This document shows positions 33,183-43,574 of a DNA stretch of 64,000 nucleotides, one piece after another; the stretch's first letter is position 1; each line of letters opens with the position of its first letter. Origin of the DNA: Sclerodactyla briareus (lineage: Eukaryota; Echinodermata; Holothuroidea; Dendrochirotida; Sclerodactylidae); assembly GCA_026419785.1 (NCBI GenBank), contig JAODTK010000899.1, forward strand, positions 248,001 to 312,000. Direction: 5' to 3'. The notes below the pieces were generated by a model, which saw only the letters and a list, made by a program, of their open reading frames with translations, did not search any database and was not told the DNA's origin. The position numbers were made by a program, and so were the translations under genes.

Positions 33183-34000
33183 CAAGACGATTGCAAGACA
33201 TATTGGCAGAGGTGTTTAAACGTCTGAGAGACGCGGGTCTAACGGCGCGACCTTCGAAATGCTTCGTTGGTTATTGTTCACTAGATTTTCTAGGACACGT
33301 GGTTGGCCAGGGTATTGTGCGGCGACAACCTGATAAGGTCAAGCATATACTCGAGGCAAGTAGACCCTGTACCAAGAAAGAGGTTCGTTCGTTTCTTGGC
33401 TTAGTTGGATACTATCGGAAGTTTGTTCCGAACTTTGCTGCGATCGCTGTCCCACTAACAGACCTGACAAGAGCTAAGCAGCCCCGAACATGGTGGTTTG
33501 GGGGGATGCGCAAGAGCCAGCGTTCAACACGCTCAAGAGAAGTCGCGTATTTCAACTTCGCCGATATTGCATTTGCCGGATACGAACTGTACGTTCATAT
33601 TGCGCACTGATGCATCAGGTATTGGCGTGGGCGCGTACTGTTGCAAGACTTCGGGGGAGAAATTTTTCCGGTCGCACTCGCGAGTAGGAAACTGTTGCCC
33701 AGGAGCAAGTCTACTCTACAGTGGAGCGCGAAGTCTGCTCGTAAATTGGGCAGTAGGACATTTCGCACCCATATTTGTATGGCAAAGAGTTTGTCTTGGA
33801 GGCAGCCATTCGGACCTCTCAGCATTTGTCAGAGACCAAAGCTAAAAACATTCCGATTATGCCGTTGGGCGTTGTGTTTGCAAGAGTATCGGTATGTAGT
33901 TGTTGCCATCAAAGGCTCGGATGATCATGGGGCTGATTTTCTTAGCCGATGTGTGAAAGTAGAGTCGAAGTCACTCAGAGGTGGTATATGACCTATAGCT
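33161..34000 (+). pseudogene. Second, partial RT/RNase H copy
   Basis: A 149-codon frame begins just inside LTR B and reads LQDILAEVFKRLRDAGLTAR, then PSKCFVGYCSLDFLGHVVGQ, then VRSFLGLVGYYRKFVPNFAA (to about 33,440). RNase H follows: LRTDASGIGVGA (about 33,600-33,640), LCLQEYRYVVVAIKGSDDHG and ADFLSRC (about 33,875-33,955). It duplicates 30,830-31,600 with higher readability, lacking the RT catalytic YxDD part and everything before it. It sits between LTR B and LTR C. Confidence 0.85.
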
Positions 34001-34130
34001 GTCGTAGTACTTTATATTATTGCGAGTATAAGTTGTCGAAACGTTATTTTGTGTTAAGTCTTAGACACAGAATGTAGAGGTCTATTTCAGTGACATTTGT
34101 TTTTATGTTGCTTGTGGATTAGCAACATGA

Positions 34131-34145
34131 AATGGGGGGGGGGGT
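34131..34145 (+). promoter_or_regulatory. Polypurine tract of LTR C
   Basis: GAAATGGGGGGGGGG directly before the TGTGCCACATGGGAGTAAGG start of LTR C. Confidence 0.8.
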
Positions 34146-35500
34146 TGTGCCACATGGGAGTAAGGTCGCTCTTCTGAGCTACCGTACAATTTGGATTAGG
34201 AGTTAGACGAGGGACTCGGATTAGGATATAGGTACGTGAAGTTGGTATAACTTATGGATATGCATGAGGTGCAGCAATTAAGTAGTGTATTGTAAACAGT
34301 TGGGTAGTGCATTCCTTTCCATTGCTATTGTTCTAAGTTGTTGTTGTTCTAAGTTTTGTACAGTCACAATGTATCGGACGTAGTTTTATTTCTACACATC
34401 GCCGAGGATGGTAGATTGTTCTTTGTGTATGTATCGCCGAGGGTACATTACACGTAGTGTATTTATCGAGATTACGCTATTTTGGGCATCGCCGAGGATG
34501 TTCCGTCCGATACATCGTGGAACCCTGCAAAACGTATTGACAATTTCAATTTTTATCTGTGTTGAAACCAAGCTCGTTGAGGAGACTTGTAAGTAAATTT
34601 TCATTATTGGGGAGGCCCCTTATAATACCTGACATTATAGAGTATTTCCTCCGTATTTGCGATATGTGAGCAATGTGTGCTAAATGCTTGCATTATTGTA
34701 ATTTCAGGGTTTTCCCGTACCCATGGGCTTGGCAGCTCACTCTGAATTAACAAGCTGGCAGAAGAGCAGTGCCACTCTATTTATGCGGAGATGTTTCGGG
34801 TCGAACCCCACCCTTAGCGGGACAGCGTATTCTTGTTACATGGGCACCCCGTTAGACTGACGTCACCTTACTAGCAGTACTATAACGTATGGTCGGGATT
34901 GACTTAGGATGTAGCTAGTGGTTCGAACTGAACATTATCCATTCAAGGAGGTCTATGGAGGCACACGTATATTATTTAGGGTCATTGAGTAATGTAGCCC
35001 TTATTTACTATTATGTATAGTGGCCACTACAAGTTGAATTAACCTCTTTATTTTCATGTAGAATATATATGTATCGAATATATTCATTATGTGTTCTACG
35101 TTATTGAACAAACGAGCCTGTCTGTTTACCTGAACACGGTGGGCACAAGGGTTTTCACTGGTATTCCCTTGTCAGTTTTTACTTTGTGACAGATGGGTGC
35201 GATTGATACGGTTCTATTGTAATCTGATCGAGCGTTTCCTCCAAAGCAGCCACTTTGCCATTTTGTCTCCGGTAAGTTGAGATGAGAATGTGATAAATTG
35301 GATTATGACAAATGGAGAGCCCCACGAGTGATGTTAAAACCATTGTCACGAGAAAAATATAAATAGACCCACATAATTACCACCACATGCAGGTTACTGC
35401 TCCAGCTTCGCACAACTTGTCTATCCCGTTGCCCTAACTCAAAGCACTGGTAATATGAGCTTTGACTCAAACCAACACAAGAGGGAATCGTGAACACCCA
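34146..35500 (+). repeat. LTR C (3' LTR, complete)
   Basis: About 1,355 bp, from TGTGCCACATGGGAGTAAGG to GTGAACACCCA, with TG...CA ends, and followed by GGATGG, the copy of the left target duplication. It is the cleanest of the three LTRs. I did not identify a certain TATA box or poly(A) signal in it. Confidence 0.85.
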
Positions 35501-35506
35501 GGATGG
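35501..35506. repeat. Right target-site duplication GGATGG
   Basis: Directly follows the ...CACCCA end of LTR C and equals 21,724-21,729. Confidence 0.75.
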
Positions 35507-35517
35507 GCAAACAGAAT

Positions 35518-35570
35518 GCCTAGGGGCCCATAAATTGTACTTATTTAAACCCCCCCCCCCCCCGCGCCTG
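35518..35570. mobile_element. Terminal block of the dispersed DNA-element family (copy 2)
   Basis: CTAGGGGCCCATAAATTGTA then CTTATTTAAA and a C run; matches the block at 52,580-52,660 (GGGGCCCCTAAATTGTACG). Partial. Confidence 0.4.
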
Positions 35571-35790
35571 GGAAGTTACGGTATAAAAGGCAGTCGTCCC
35601 ATTTTCGTATGACAGTTCATAGACTTATGTTATTATTCGAATATGCAATAAATGGAAAGACACCCGCTAAACCTTCTTTGTTCAACTATCTCTCCGCGTC
35701 TAATCGAGAGATCCATGTAGTCACAAAAGTTCTGTTCACGTGGGCTATCCTATGAGAGAATTATACGCGGACGGGTGCGTTACAGTATGA
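35571..35790 (+). promoter_or_regulatory. TATA/poly(A) module, possible solo LTR end
   Basis: GGTATAAAAGGCAG (about 35,580) is a good TATA context, AATAAATGG (about 35,647) a poly(A)-signal-like word about 70 bp on, and GGGTGCGTTACA (to about 35,787) a CA end. This spacing is that of the R region and U5 of many gypsy LTRs. The left end was not found and no internal retroelement sequence follows, so a solo LTR of a different gypsy family is possible; a host promoter is the alternative. Confidence 0.35.
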
Positions 35791-36889
35791 CCACCATGGC
35801 TATGGCCACCGAGAGTTTTATTTAATATTTATTTATTCATTTTATATACAGAACCATTACCCCAACCCCATAGGGAAATGTGACCCCCAAGCGGACCGGA
35901 ATGAACCCCAGAATAGTGGGTATTGCTCTAAACTAGGCAGAAGAACCTATTTCCAGGAAAATATGGGGATACTGCATTGTTGCTCAAGAACACTGTTTCT
36001 GGTTACAGTATGACAGCAACTTCCAATTTTATAAAGGACAGCATATGGAAAACCGATATTCAATCAAATTTATGGGAGAAGGAAAAAAAAAATAGGGGGA
36101 ACACAAGCACAGCATGAACCAGATAACCGGTAAAGCTTACTTCAAACGCACTCTGATGGGCGACAGGACTGACGGCGCTGCCAAGTCTAGCTTCAATAGC
36201 AAATTCGAGTTTATTGCAGTATGCAAGAATAATAACTAGTTAAGTTGGTCTATAAGAACAAAGCCAGTGCTTATGTGGCCAATACAGCTGTTAGTCCGAG
36301 GAGATAGATCAAATCGGTTATGACTGGTATTTTGGAAAGACACGATGCGAACGGAAGAACCGGGCGAAGAAATCATACCAGCACGCTTCGCGCTAAGATA
36401 GAGAGATTGAAGAGAAACGGCGATGGCACAGTTCAAGATTCTACTAGTGGTTATGCTCCTCGGGAACCTCTGGGTGGAGATGACCGAGGGGTGCTCATGC
36501 GAGCAATCTCACCCACAAGCACAGTTCTGCCGTGCTTCCTACGGTTAAGTACCATACGCCATTCCAGAAAAACTCATGGAGAGTGAGTGTGTAGAAGGAG
36601 AGGGAGGGGGTTAGTGGCTTCGAGTTGGAGGAGGGCAAAATGCACACAATAACTCCTGTTGTCACGGAGACGCCAGGACAGGGTATGTGGCTTCAGGGCA
36701 GCGTAGGCATGGGGGATTATTCTGAAGGAGGGAGGTAGTTGTGGAGCGAAGAAGGGACGGTTCCTCCCTCCTGTCAATATGAGAATGTTACACCAGTACA
36801 GTAAAATTTTTGGGGAATGCGGAGATGTCCCCCACACTATTTAGAGCAATACACTGCTCTCGCAGCCTAGGGGTTGGGCAGGGGGTATA
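35791..36889. other. Unassigned sequence
   Basis: No gene recognised. An 88-codon open frame (36,320-36,586) matches no family I know. Confidence 0.4.
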
Positions 36890-37070
36890 TTCAATTCAAT
36901 TAAATTTATTTATCATTACAGAACAACATAATATGTAATGTATCAGGACTAGCAAGATATCATCCAAATCATATAGTACTGGAAAGAAGGAGACGGGTGA
37001 GAAGCTGTATGAACAGCTTATTCACCACCCGGCCACCCAAAACAACGAACAACAAACAATGGGAACACTA
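36890..37070 (-). mobile_element. 3' end of a minus-strand non-LTR element
   Basis: TTCAATTCAATTAAATTTAT at the left is an (AATTG)-type tail read on minus. The sequence behind it (CACCCGGCCACCCAAAACAA on plus, about 37,024) resembles CR1-type 3' UTR text. No coding part remains. Confidence 0.4.
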
Positions 37071-37189
37071 AGAGAAGAAGGGGGAGCAACCTGTCTAAGA
37101 CAAAGAGAAAAGAGAAAGAAAAATGGAGAGAGAGGGGAAAGAAAAATGTGAAAATCAATCATTAATCGATAGTTATGTAATCATATATT

Positions 37190-37320
37190 TTTCACTCTTG
37201 TTTGAGTTTTATTGTTCTTTAGGACTTCGTTCTCTTCTTCTGTGAAGCGCATTGGTACTTTCTTATATTGCGCTATATAGATCTTACACATATCATCAAC
37301 ATCATTATTATTATTATTAT
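37190..37320 (+). mobile_element. 3' end of a plus-strand retroelement with ATT tail
   Basis: GTGAAGCGCATTGGTACTTT, then ATTGCGCTATATAGATC, then (ATT)n at about 37,302-37,320. The GCGCTATATA word followed by an ATT microsatellite is a very common LINE/SINE 3' end in invertebrates. Confidence 0.45.
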
Positions 37321-37329
37321 TTTTTTCCT

Positions 37330-38770
37330 TTTTTATAATTATATATATACTGTGAATGGTGAAGTTTCGGCTCTCCCCAAACATAGTTGCATAGTTTAAT
37401 ATGGGTAGGATAAGAGACTAAAGCATTATTCACCATATAGAACAAATGGAACAAAAAAAACTTTGGGCTCGATTTGAGTGTGTCACATGTTATGACAGGA
37501 ATGCAACGTGCCATCTCTGTATGAGTCAAGCTGTCAGTTCTAAAGAAGCTGTCACAGTAATGAGGGCCCGTCAAAAAAAGAAGGGTACGTAAAATAATTT
37601 CGAGCTTACGTGGTGGATGGAAACAAACTGATGAAACTGACCCGAGAACCTGATAAGAGGCATTAGGATATGCATCTAAGATTAGCTAAAACGATGGGCC
37701 TTTATCTCTTTTTGTACACGAACCCTGCTTGCTTAAAACAAAATTTACTCAATCGTGATGATTAACCAAGTGTCACATGGGTTCCCCAAAGAGTAGATTT
37801 ATAGGCGACAAAAACTAATATAAATTACTCAGCAATTCCAATAACCGCAACCGACTGAATTACAGTGGCTTAGGATCACTAATGTGGCCCACCTGCCCTC
37901 CACCCCCCCCCACCCCCCCCCCACACAAGCAATAATCTAGTCAGCTAATCAACTGAAATGGGTCGTCATATAAACCAGAGTACCGTAGTCCGACCTTTCA
38001 ACTATCAACTTTCTGAATGAAAACAAAACACAAGTCGCTTCTCAGGGGAGCACTATCCAGGCGAATACACGAATTTTCCACTTCTTTCCCCGAAGTTTAA
38101 TTGAACCCCCTATCCTCATACAGAATACACACGTCATGTACTCACCGGGGAAGTACACTCACAAAGTTTGAACTTGAGCCTGACTGGCATTGTTGGAGTT
38201 AAAGGACAGCTGCAAGCTTGAATACAAAAGAGTTTTATAATGGTTGACTGGAACTGAATGCTATAGGTCGGAATCCCATTTCACTATGATGTCCCTATGT
38301 GAAGTTATTGGCCTTCAGAGTTTGGTCCATTATGGAAATGAATTCAGGAGGAATAACGCAAAATAGCGCGTGACAGTCATAGCTGACAACGCGGATGATT
38401 ATTTATGTCTTTACAATCACGGGTGGCTTGAAATGCTCGAACACTGACCGGCCGAATCGGCTGGGTTAGTAAATTGTTTTCAAGGCCACACTGATCAGAA
38501 CTTATCCTCTGGAAGGTTGGAAATTGGCACTTCATATCACTGACAAGACGCCTTTTTTCCTCCCGAGTACATTTATGATGATCAGAGGACAGAATATACC
38601 TAGGAGAATTGGGCGCCCCAAGCCGCATTTCATGCTCTGTTGAATTATTAGCAGCTCGAGAGGGGCAACACAATACTCTACGATTGAAGAAAGAGTGTAA
38701 GGGTTGTTGAATTCACAATCATTCAAATGGAGGCAATCACCCTCTCTGATGCACCCCACAAGTCCTAAAA
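37330..38770. other. Unassigned sequence
   Basis: C runs at 37,895-37,921. Two overlapping minus frames (38,377-38,673 and 38,532-38,816) are open for nearly 100 codons each but resemble nothing I recognise. Confidence 0.35.
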
Positions 38771-38779
38771 AAAGACACG

Positions 38780-39030
38780 GGCTCCCAACTGCTTTGAATT
38801 GGCAAGCTGTTTCCAACCACCAACCTCCCGAGAAGACAAAGAGGGAAACTTGTCTTTCCTCTCAACTTTCCAACCACTTTCAGCCATTATGTGGAGGTGC
38901 CGATACGTCGTAAAATTATCGTACGACATGTTTATCGCTCAGTGGAACACTCCATCCGATAAATTTACTCATCATCGTACGGTATCTAATCTTATCGCAC
39001 AGTGTGAACAGCGCTTCGATGGATTCGATT
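38780..39030. repeat. Dispersed repeat end, copy 1
   Basis: Shares AAAATTATCGTACGACAT, ACTCCATCCGATAAA and CAGTGTGAACAGCGCTT with 39,795-40,035. The CGATAAAATTATCG-type words are near-palindromic. Two copies about 1 kb apart, same strand, suggest ends of a DNA element or a local duplication. Confidence 0.45.
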
Positions 39031-39346
39031 ATTCTCAACATAACGTCATTACTTTATTGTATCGTATCGTATAGTACTAAAGTGAACAACCCTCATGGTG
39101 AAGAAGATGGGAGTGGGGGGGGGGACAAGGAAGGCTGCGGAAGGCTCCGCGTTTTCAGCTCAATGTGCTCCAGTCTTCCTTACGATGGAAGAGGCCTGGG
39201 TGCTCTTTGTTGGACTGTGGCGGGGACTGAATGCTTTCTTGATTACATCACTTCGCCGTATCCTTAGATACCCGCTGCGCACGTATCCGACAACAGGGTA
39301 CCTGTGGAGGCCGGGAGGTTGAGGTCAGTCCTGAATTCATACTCGT

Positions 39347-39385
39347 CGACTGCGGGGGGGGGGGGAGGGGCGGGGGGGGGGGGCA
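39347..39385. repeat. G-rich run
   Basis: Two G runs of 13 or so bases separated by AGGGGC. Frames opposite it read poly-Pro, a composition effect. Confidence 0.85.
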
Positions 39386-39794
39386 TAACGGCGCTCCATC
39401 GTGATCCCGGTGACGACCACGAGACCCTTGGGATAAGGCTGTCCGTCGGGGTGGTAACATAGCTCATGATTGGCGCAGCTGTCCGAGTACCTTGGAAAGT
39501 TAGAAGAGGGGTACATGCTCAGGCCTGGTCCGCTTGCTCAGAGCAGGCTGGGTGATCGGGAGCGACGGATGGTAGCGGCTAAGTGCCTTCCATGCGCTCC
39601 CTTATTGATTGTGTTTTGGGCAAAGAATTGTGAGGAAATGTATGGAATGCAAGTCAGTGATGTCCATTGACACACGGGTGAATCGGTGCACCACCTCGTT
39701 GCGCGTGATGTATCCAGAACTAGAGAAAATGCTGTTGTCCCTTGTTTTAAAATGTGTCCGGAGAAACCGGCTCCTACAAGTATTGGAGAAAGAC

Positions 39795-40035
39795 ACAGCT
39801 TCGAATTGCTTTGAAATTACAACTCTTGATATTCAGAAATTTTGCCTAATTTTTCCACCGCCTGAGGCGACAAGGAGGAAACTTGTACTTTTCTCAACTC
39901 ATCTCCCACTACTTTCTCCGCGCCGACGTACCCTCGATAAAATTATCGTCCACGACATTTTTTATCGCACTATAGTGTGCACACTCCATCCGATAAAATC
40001 ACTTATCGTATCGCACCTAGTGTGAACAGCGCTTT
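39795..40035. repeat. Dispersed repeat end, copy 2
   Basis: CGATAAAATTATCGTCCACG, ACTCCATCCGATAAAATCAC and AGTGTGAACAGCGCTTT match 38,910-39,025. Confidence 0.45.
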
Positions 40036-40334
40036 AAATATTACGGATTGACGTAGATAAACTCTAAGGTATTGGTAATGTGGCAGTGCTGGAAAAATGA
40101 CAGTTGGGATGATTCCATTGGTGGGAGTGGGGGACACGCATCGTGTCCCCAAAACAATTCTCCTTATTGCCTCCCCATATGTTCACCGTACTTTTTAGAT
40201 GGAAAAACAATATTGCCAGAACCGATGAAGTTATATAGACAGATGCACAGGCCATGATGACTGACAGTAAACCTTTTTTTTACTTGTTCAGTAACGTTTC
40301 ACAGATGTTTGTTTATCACTGTTGTTGCAAGCAT

Positions 40335-40460
40335 GTGTCCCAGGGGCCATTAGTTTGCTTTATTTGCCATGGGGGTGAGGCTACAAGGGCTCTACTTTCC
40401 TTTGGGTCCGACCTCAAACCCTCCCCCTCCTAGACAGATCTACTCGTACGACCTGGTTAT
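40335..40460. mobile_element. Terminal block of the dispersed DNA-element family (copy 3)
   Basis: TTTATTTGCCATGGGGGTGA, then TTTGGGTCCGACCTCAAACC, CAGATCTACTCGTACGACCTG. Same order as at 21,090-21,203. Confidence 0.45.
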
Positions 40461-40549
40461 GGTGTTTATTCAATCTGTAATATCTCCCCCCCCCAAAAAA
40501 AAAAAAAAGATTTTGTTTACCCCAATGGAATAAAAACTTGTCTTCTTCA

Positions 40550-40667
40550 ATGTCAGTATATACCATGTTATTATTCTCATTGCTAGCGATTAGAGCAAAG
40601 GTCGTCGACAAGGCATGGATACAACCAAATGGGGAGAAGCTGACACCCTCAAATGATCTGAACATAC
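40550..40667 (+). CDS. Candidate first exon of a secreted Ig-like protein
   Basis: An ATG opens a frame reading MSVYTMLLFSLLAIRAKV, a plausible short signal peptide, then DKAWIQPNGEKLTPSNDLNI, which resembles the C strand region of an I-set immunoglobulin domain (a W.xPNGxxL pattern). The frame ends at ATAC|GTGAGT (40,668), a strong splice donor, in phase 1. Exons continue at 40,774 and 41,608 on the same strand. Weak points: the exon is short, the first Ig cysteine is not seen, and a poly-C tract follows the donor. I identify no specific family member; the gene, if real, is a host gene among repeats. Confidence 0.4.
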
Positions 40668-40773
40668 GTGAGTACCCCCCTTTTTACCTTTCACCTCCCT
40701 ACCTCTCCTCCCCCCCCCCCCCCCCATAACTGATACATGTTGTTCGCATCAAGTAGTGCCTATGGCTGGGCAG

Positions 40774-40935
40774 GGTCCCTAGCAGTACCCTGGATTATAA
40801 AAATTGGGCACCTAGAACAAACCCCAGAAAAAAATCTAATCCGGTGAGTACATATCACTGTGCTCTACTATATTATGAAGAAGAGGCTTTCGACCTATTC
40901 ACATATCATTCGATTGAAATTTCAGGAATTATCAA
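40774..40935 (+). CDS. Candidate second Ig-like exon
   Basis: After an acceptor at GGGCAG (40,773) the frame fitting phase 1 reads SLAVPWIIKIGHLEQTPEK and meets an A7 run at about 40,829. One base out, the same strand continues SNPVSTYHCALLYYEEEAFD, then LFTYHSIEISGI. STYHC is the classic Y-x-C of the Ig F strand, and the following acidic loop and SIEIS look like strand G. The exon would end at CAA|GTAAGG (40,936). A one-base error or mutation in the A run would join the two parts. An alternative acceptor at 40,785 avoids the shift but breaks phase. Confidence 0.4.
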
Positions 40936-41607
40936 GTAAGGCTCATCAGAGTTTTCGGTACCAGAATTTAAAGCTTCATTGCGGGGTGGTCAATGGCGAT
41001 TTATTGGGTGATGTAATATATACAGATGTATACGTTAGTAGGAAGGACCTATCCGCTGTCTCTCTTCAACAGAACTACCTGTCATTGCTGGTTATAGAAA
41101 AGGTGCGAATATGAAATGGTGGCATACATGGCATGACTCGCCTTTATGATGAGCATCTTTGTTATTTAATGTTGTTGAAAAAATAAGTGTGACGAGATTC
41201 CTCCACCCCATGCTACTAAAGACAGGGAGGTAATGGCATGTTGTAGAGTACTATTAGATTAGTTATAATATTTACAACTTGGACGCATTTTAACTGCATC
41301 CATGATTAATCCCCAACCGAAGTTTGCCCTCCCCAACTCTTCAAGTGTGGGCTACAGGCCTGCTCTTCACGCGATGCCTTTTTGTCTGGATGGCAATTCA
41401 GTTTGCTTAATAATACAGAGATTATGTCGCTGTAAGCTTGGCAATGGGAGAATCTGCTAAGATGTTTGGTGGTGAGAGGATGCCTTACCCTAAAGGGAAT
41501 GCATCCTCTCACCTAATGATAGGGTTCTATTTCCATTTCATAAATACCTTATTTTGTGATGTAAAGAACGAACTTAATTCATTATATCCTTAAAATATTT
41601 TTCTTAG

Positions 41608-41718
41608 GTGTTTAAAGCAACCAATCAAAATTTGGAGATTTCTCACGTGGAAAGTAATGTTACGCTGACATTACATTGTCAGCCGAAAAACTCATTATTA
41701 GAGTATGAAAAACAGAAC
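41608..41718 (+). CDS. Candidate third Ig-like exon
   Basis: Acceptor TATTTTTCTTAG (41,607) is followed by a frame reading NLEISHVESNVTLTLHCQPK, which resembles the start of another Ig domain: a hydrophobic lead-in, a V-T-L-x-L-x-C B strand. It stops at TAA about 41,717, or leaves at a GTATGA donor just before. Its phase does not match the 40,935 donor as read, so at least one exon or one indel lies between. Low confidence. Confidence 0.3.
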
Positions 41719-41719
41719 T

Positions 41720-43383
41720 AAATCTGCTTTGTTGTGATTCGTACATGTACTGTAAAGTAATTGAAAGACAAGCTACAATTTTTTTACTGGTGCGCCACAA
41801 TGGAAAGTTTGTTCAGTCCTTAAGGTGACTCCACACCAAAGATTATAGCGTGCATAGACCTGTATGAGGCTTTCATCTTTGTCACTCATTTGACTGACGT
41901 GCCACACCCTACATCGTGTTTTCCACAATGGCCAGTGATGTAACAACATTATGGCCAGTAACAACCTTATGCAAGTACAAGCCTAGCCTATTTACTCACA
42001 GCTTCATATTCTACTACACACATTACAATAATATAGTCCTAAGTAAGGCTTCGCGAATGAGATTGGGCTGGATAGTGTTTAGGCCTATTTTATTCTTGCG
42101 GCGACTGTGTAACCGTATTTGTAATGTGAATTTTTATGTCGCCTAGGCTAGGCGGCAAGCTGAGGGCCTAACGTTGGGCTACGCTAAGCCTAAGGTCGGA
42201 GCTTCACTTCAGCCTACTGGGTCAGGTAACCACCGTAATTTAACGCCTTCACTATTACCGCTTCATACCTTTGAAACATTAAATCACCGATTGGCTTGAC
42301 CGAGGAGAACTCCTCTGAACATTACATCACCTGATTTGTTTCATTTTGTTTAAGCAGGTGTGGAGTCTTTCTCCTTTCAGGTCAATAACTCCCTCTGTTG
42401 TCATGCGATATGCGCGAACAGCGGTGCCAACGGCGGTTGCTTCGTTGTGTCCTTGGCTTCATTGTTTTCGGAAACGACTCTTAACGAGTCGGATTTGTTG
42501 TTGTGTTCGTCAATATGACCTCGGGCTAACAACTCTTATTCTTAACAGGTCTGATTTGTTGTTGTTGTTGTTTTCGGGTCATATGACCATTCGGGTCTAG
42601 GTTATAATGAAGTCACTTGTTTGTGTTGTTTTCATTCAAATTCATATGACCTCGGTTATAGTTAGATGACGTTATACGATTACGGTAATCGCCCGAAAAT
42701 ACCTCAATTTCTGGCAAAATAAAGCGCCTGCCGAAATATTTCAATGCTTTCTTAGTCCCTTAAAATATAGCAAGGTATTCCATTCCTTCACCGCCATCAT
42801 GGCGGCTGTACAAAGTATTTTGGCGTTTTTCAAACCATACCACCAGTCGATCAGGCTACTAAACACACAGAATGTTCCATCATTAGTGTGTTGCCACTAC
42901 GGTGGAGCTCCGGAACTTTGCGTCAAGGACCTCTGGTCGTAAAATCTTGTTAGCCAGGATTGCCAGGAAGTTTTGTCCACGCTCATCCAGGATAAACGTA
43001 ACTATTTCAATTTGACCAGGAATACGAGGATAGCCAAGACAGTGACGTGTGTCCCTGTCCAGTGTGGTCCTGCCTAGCCGATACACCCACCTGACATTTC
43101 CAGTGTTTCGGAAATGCCAGGATAAACCTTCCTGGATTAGCTGTCCCGCCTAGCCAGACTCTTCTGACCACTTTCCCTCAGAACCCGGAGAAGCCGGGGC
43201 TTCAAGCTCAATGTGACTGCTCACGTGCAGCCGACCTATACAAACTCGATACAAACAACCCATAGACGAGGATCACAGACTTTTAAGGAGACTAATATTA
43301 AATCCACCCCGATATTCCTGTAAGCATATTATCTTTAGTTATCCTCTATATAGAATTATCACTATATTCTGCTCATTTTCCAG
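41720..43383. other. Unassigned, with GCCTAGG words and TTG repeats
   Basis: GTCGCCTAGGCTAGGCGGCA at about 42,138 is a near-palindrome. TTGTTGTTG runs lie at about 42,498-42,572. Between 42,883 and 43,086 a 67-codon minus frame is open without known similarity. Confidence 0.4.
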
Positions 43384-43543
43384 CTGACCGAACAAAGATC
43401 GTTAAACACTGTTTATGTGATAGGTGTGTACACGGGAGCCAGTACGTGACCCCCAAACAGTTGAATCAAGATATCACGGATGCGATGGGGGCTGGTGTTG
43501 TTTTGACTCACTTGGATACGAAAAAACGATATGTCATCTGCAG
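43384..43543 (+). CDS. Candidate isolated exon, unrecognised
   Basis: A 160-base stretch bounded by a pyrimidine-rich acceptor (CTGCTCATTTTCCAG) and a CAG|GTATTT donor is open in the frame reading VKHCLCDRCVHGSQYVTPK, then QLNQDITDAMGAGVVLTHLD and TKKRYVIC. The composition is protein-like and free of low complexity. I do not recognise the family. It lies downstream of the Ig-like exon candidates on the same strand but its relation to them is unknown. Confidence 0.3.
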
Positions 43544-43574
43544 GTATTTGTACCATTCATCAACGTTTTTGATA

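Larger units (their letters stand above)
21730..35500 (+). mobile_element. Gmr1-like Ty3/gypsy LTR retrotransposon, three-LTR composite
   Basis: One insertion bounded by TG...CA ends and by GGATGG on both sides (21,724-21,729 and 35,501-35,506). Order on plus: LTR A, a nested CR1-like element, gag, protease region, integrase, reverse transcriptase, RNase H, polypurine tract, LTR B, a second partial RT/RNase H, polypurine tract, LTR C. Integrase lying before reverse transcriptase is the Ty1/copia order, yet every domain is of the Ty3/gypsy type; this combination defines the Gmr1-like elements described from deuterostomes. Frames are broken throughout, so it is not active as read. Confidence 0.85.

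Noticed and set aside
39248-39467. Proline-rich protein on minus
   Set aside because: The proline runs are the translation of a G-homopolymer patch.
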